Assembly: GCA_028821815.1 (NCBI GenBank) | Contig: JAPKEY010000101.1 | Location: forward strand, 1 to 5,716 | DNA from: Candidatus Poseidoniales archaeon | GTDB taxonomy: Archaea; Thermoplasmatota; Poseidoniia; Poseidoniales; Thalassarchaeaceae | DNA length: 5,716 bases | Direction: 5' to 3' | In this document: positions 5,652 to 5,716 of the stretch, piece by piece | How the letters are laid out: every line of letters starts with the position of its first letter | How positions within the stretch are numbered: position 1 is the stretch's first letter | Translations under genes and position numbers: made by a program | The notes under the pieces: generated by a model | Told to the model about the DNA's origin: nothing | The model's input: the letters and a program-made list of their open reading frames with translations, nothing else | The model's database searches: none

Positions 5652-5716
5652 CCGCTGGCGCACACCCCTACGGGGTGGGCACCGTTAAAGAGGGGCGTTT
5701 GGTCGGCGGGCCGGAG
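5648..5716 (+). CDS. Possible start of a downstream gene, 3' truncated by window edge
   Basis: A frame starting at TTG 5648 overlaps the SBDS stop as TTGA and is open to the right edge for 23 codons, with a GTG at 5675 as an alternative start. The visible peptide is rich in Gly (TAGAHPYGVGTVKEGRLVGG after the start). In archaea an exosome subunit such as Rrp4 commonly follows SBDS. The GVGTVKEGRLV stretch vaguely recalls the GxGTYxEG strand of the Rrp4 N-terminal domain, but the usual VPGD motif before it is missing, so I do not assign it. Glycine codons are all GGC or GGG, unlike the neighbours, and a hairpin overlaps the frame. It could equally be non-coding. Too short to decide. Confidence 0.3.
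   Translation, partial: MTAGAHPYGVGTVKEGRLVGGPE
5657..5683 (+). other. GC-rich hairpin just after the SBDS stop
   Basis: CACCCC (5663-5668) and GGGGTG (5672-5677) pair perfectly around a TAC loop. Allowing mismatches at 5662/5678 and 5659/5681, the stem extends to 5657-5683. It starts 5 bases after the SBDS stop. No T-run follows, so it does not look like an intrinsic terminator, and archaeal terminators rely mainly on U-tracts. It could be part of a structured RNA, an intercistronic processing site, or chance pairing in a 72% GC stretch. Confidence 0.4.

Noticed and set aside
5663..5677. Hairpin CACCCC-TAC-GGGGTG as an intrinsic terminator for the psmA-SBDS operon.
   Set aside because: No T-run follows, and archaeal termination does not usually need such a stem; it is kept only as a structural feature.
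5701..5716. GGGCCGGAG at the right edge as the start of a tRNA gene.
   Set aside because: Too few bases are present to test the cloverleaf, and the usual T8-A sequence is not seen.

Overview
The window is a densely packed stretch of archaeal chromosome. The archaeal assignment rests on four proteins: a proteasome alpha subunit that can be aligned residue by residue with the classic archaeal one, an archaeal-length SBDS protein, a Dph6-type diphthamide synthetase, and the C-terminal part of TiaS, a tRNA-Ile2 modifying enzyme found only in archaea. The PsmA sequence resembles that of Thermoplasma. Together with moderate base composition, short intergenic gaps and small single-pass membrane proteins, this suggests a Thermoplasmata-like euryarchaeon, possibly a marine lineage such as Poseidoniales. 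That placement is an inference from memory of the families, not a search result.

Left part (1-1907): the 3' end of tiaS enters from the left edge on the + strand. It is followed 17 bases later by a small gene for a membrane protein with a strongly acidic tail. Facing it on the - strand is a RecA/RadB-like ATPase gene whose P-loop has lost its lysine; the two 3' ends overlap by 17 bases. Divergent from the ATPase gene, across a 76-base promoter region, is a second small gene for a protein with a C-terminal membrane anchor. These three genes are the least-understood part of the window.

Middle (1904-4102, - strand): dph6 is followed after 60 bases by purB, probably as one transcript. purB ends on the small anchored-protein gene, and the two stop codons are read from opposite strands of one CTAG palindrome.

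Right part (4228-5716, + strand): psmA and the SBDS gene form the start of the conserved archaeal proteasome-exosome gene string. A short GC-rich tail follows. It may be the start of a further gene, with a TTG start overlapping the SBDS stop, or a structured or non-coding element. The window ends before this can be decided.

Most genes serve translation and protein turnover: TiaS modifies the tRNA-Ile2 anticodon, Dph6 finishes diphthamide on EF-2, SBDS works with EF-2-like GTPases in 60S/50S maturation, and PsmA builds the 20S proteasome. PurB supplies purines. No mobile element, CRISPR array, tRNA or rRNA was recognised.
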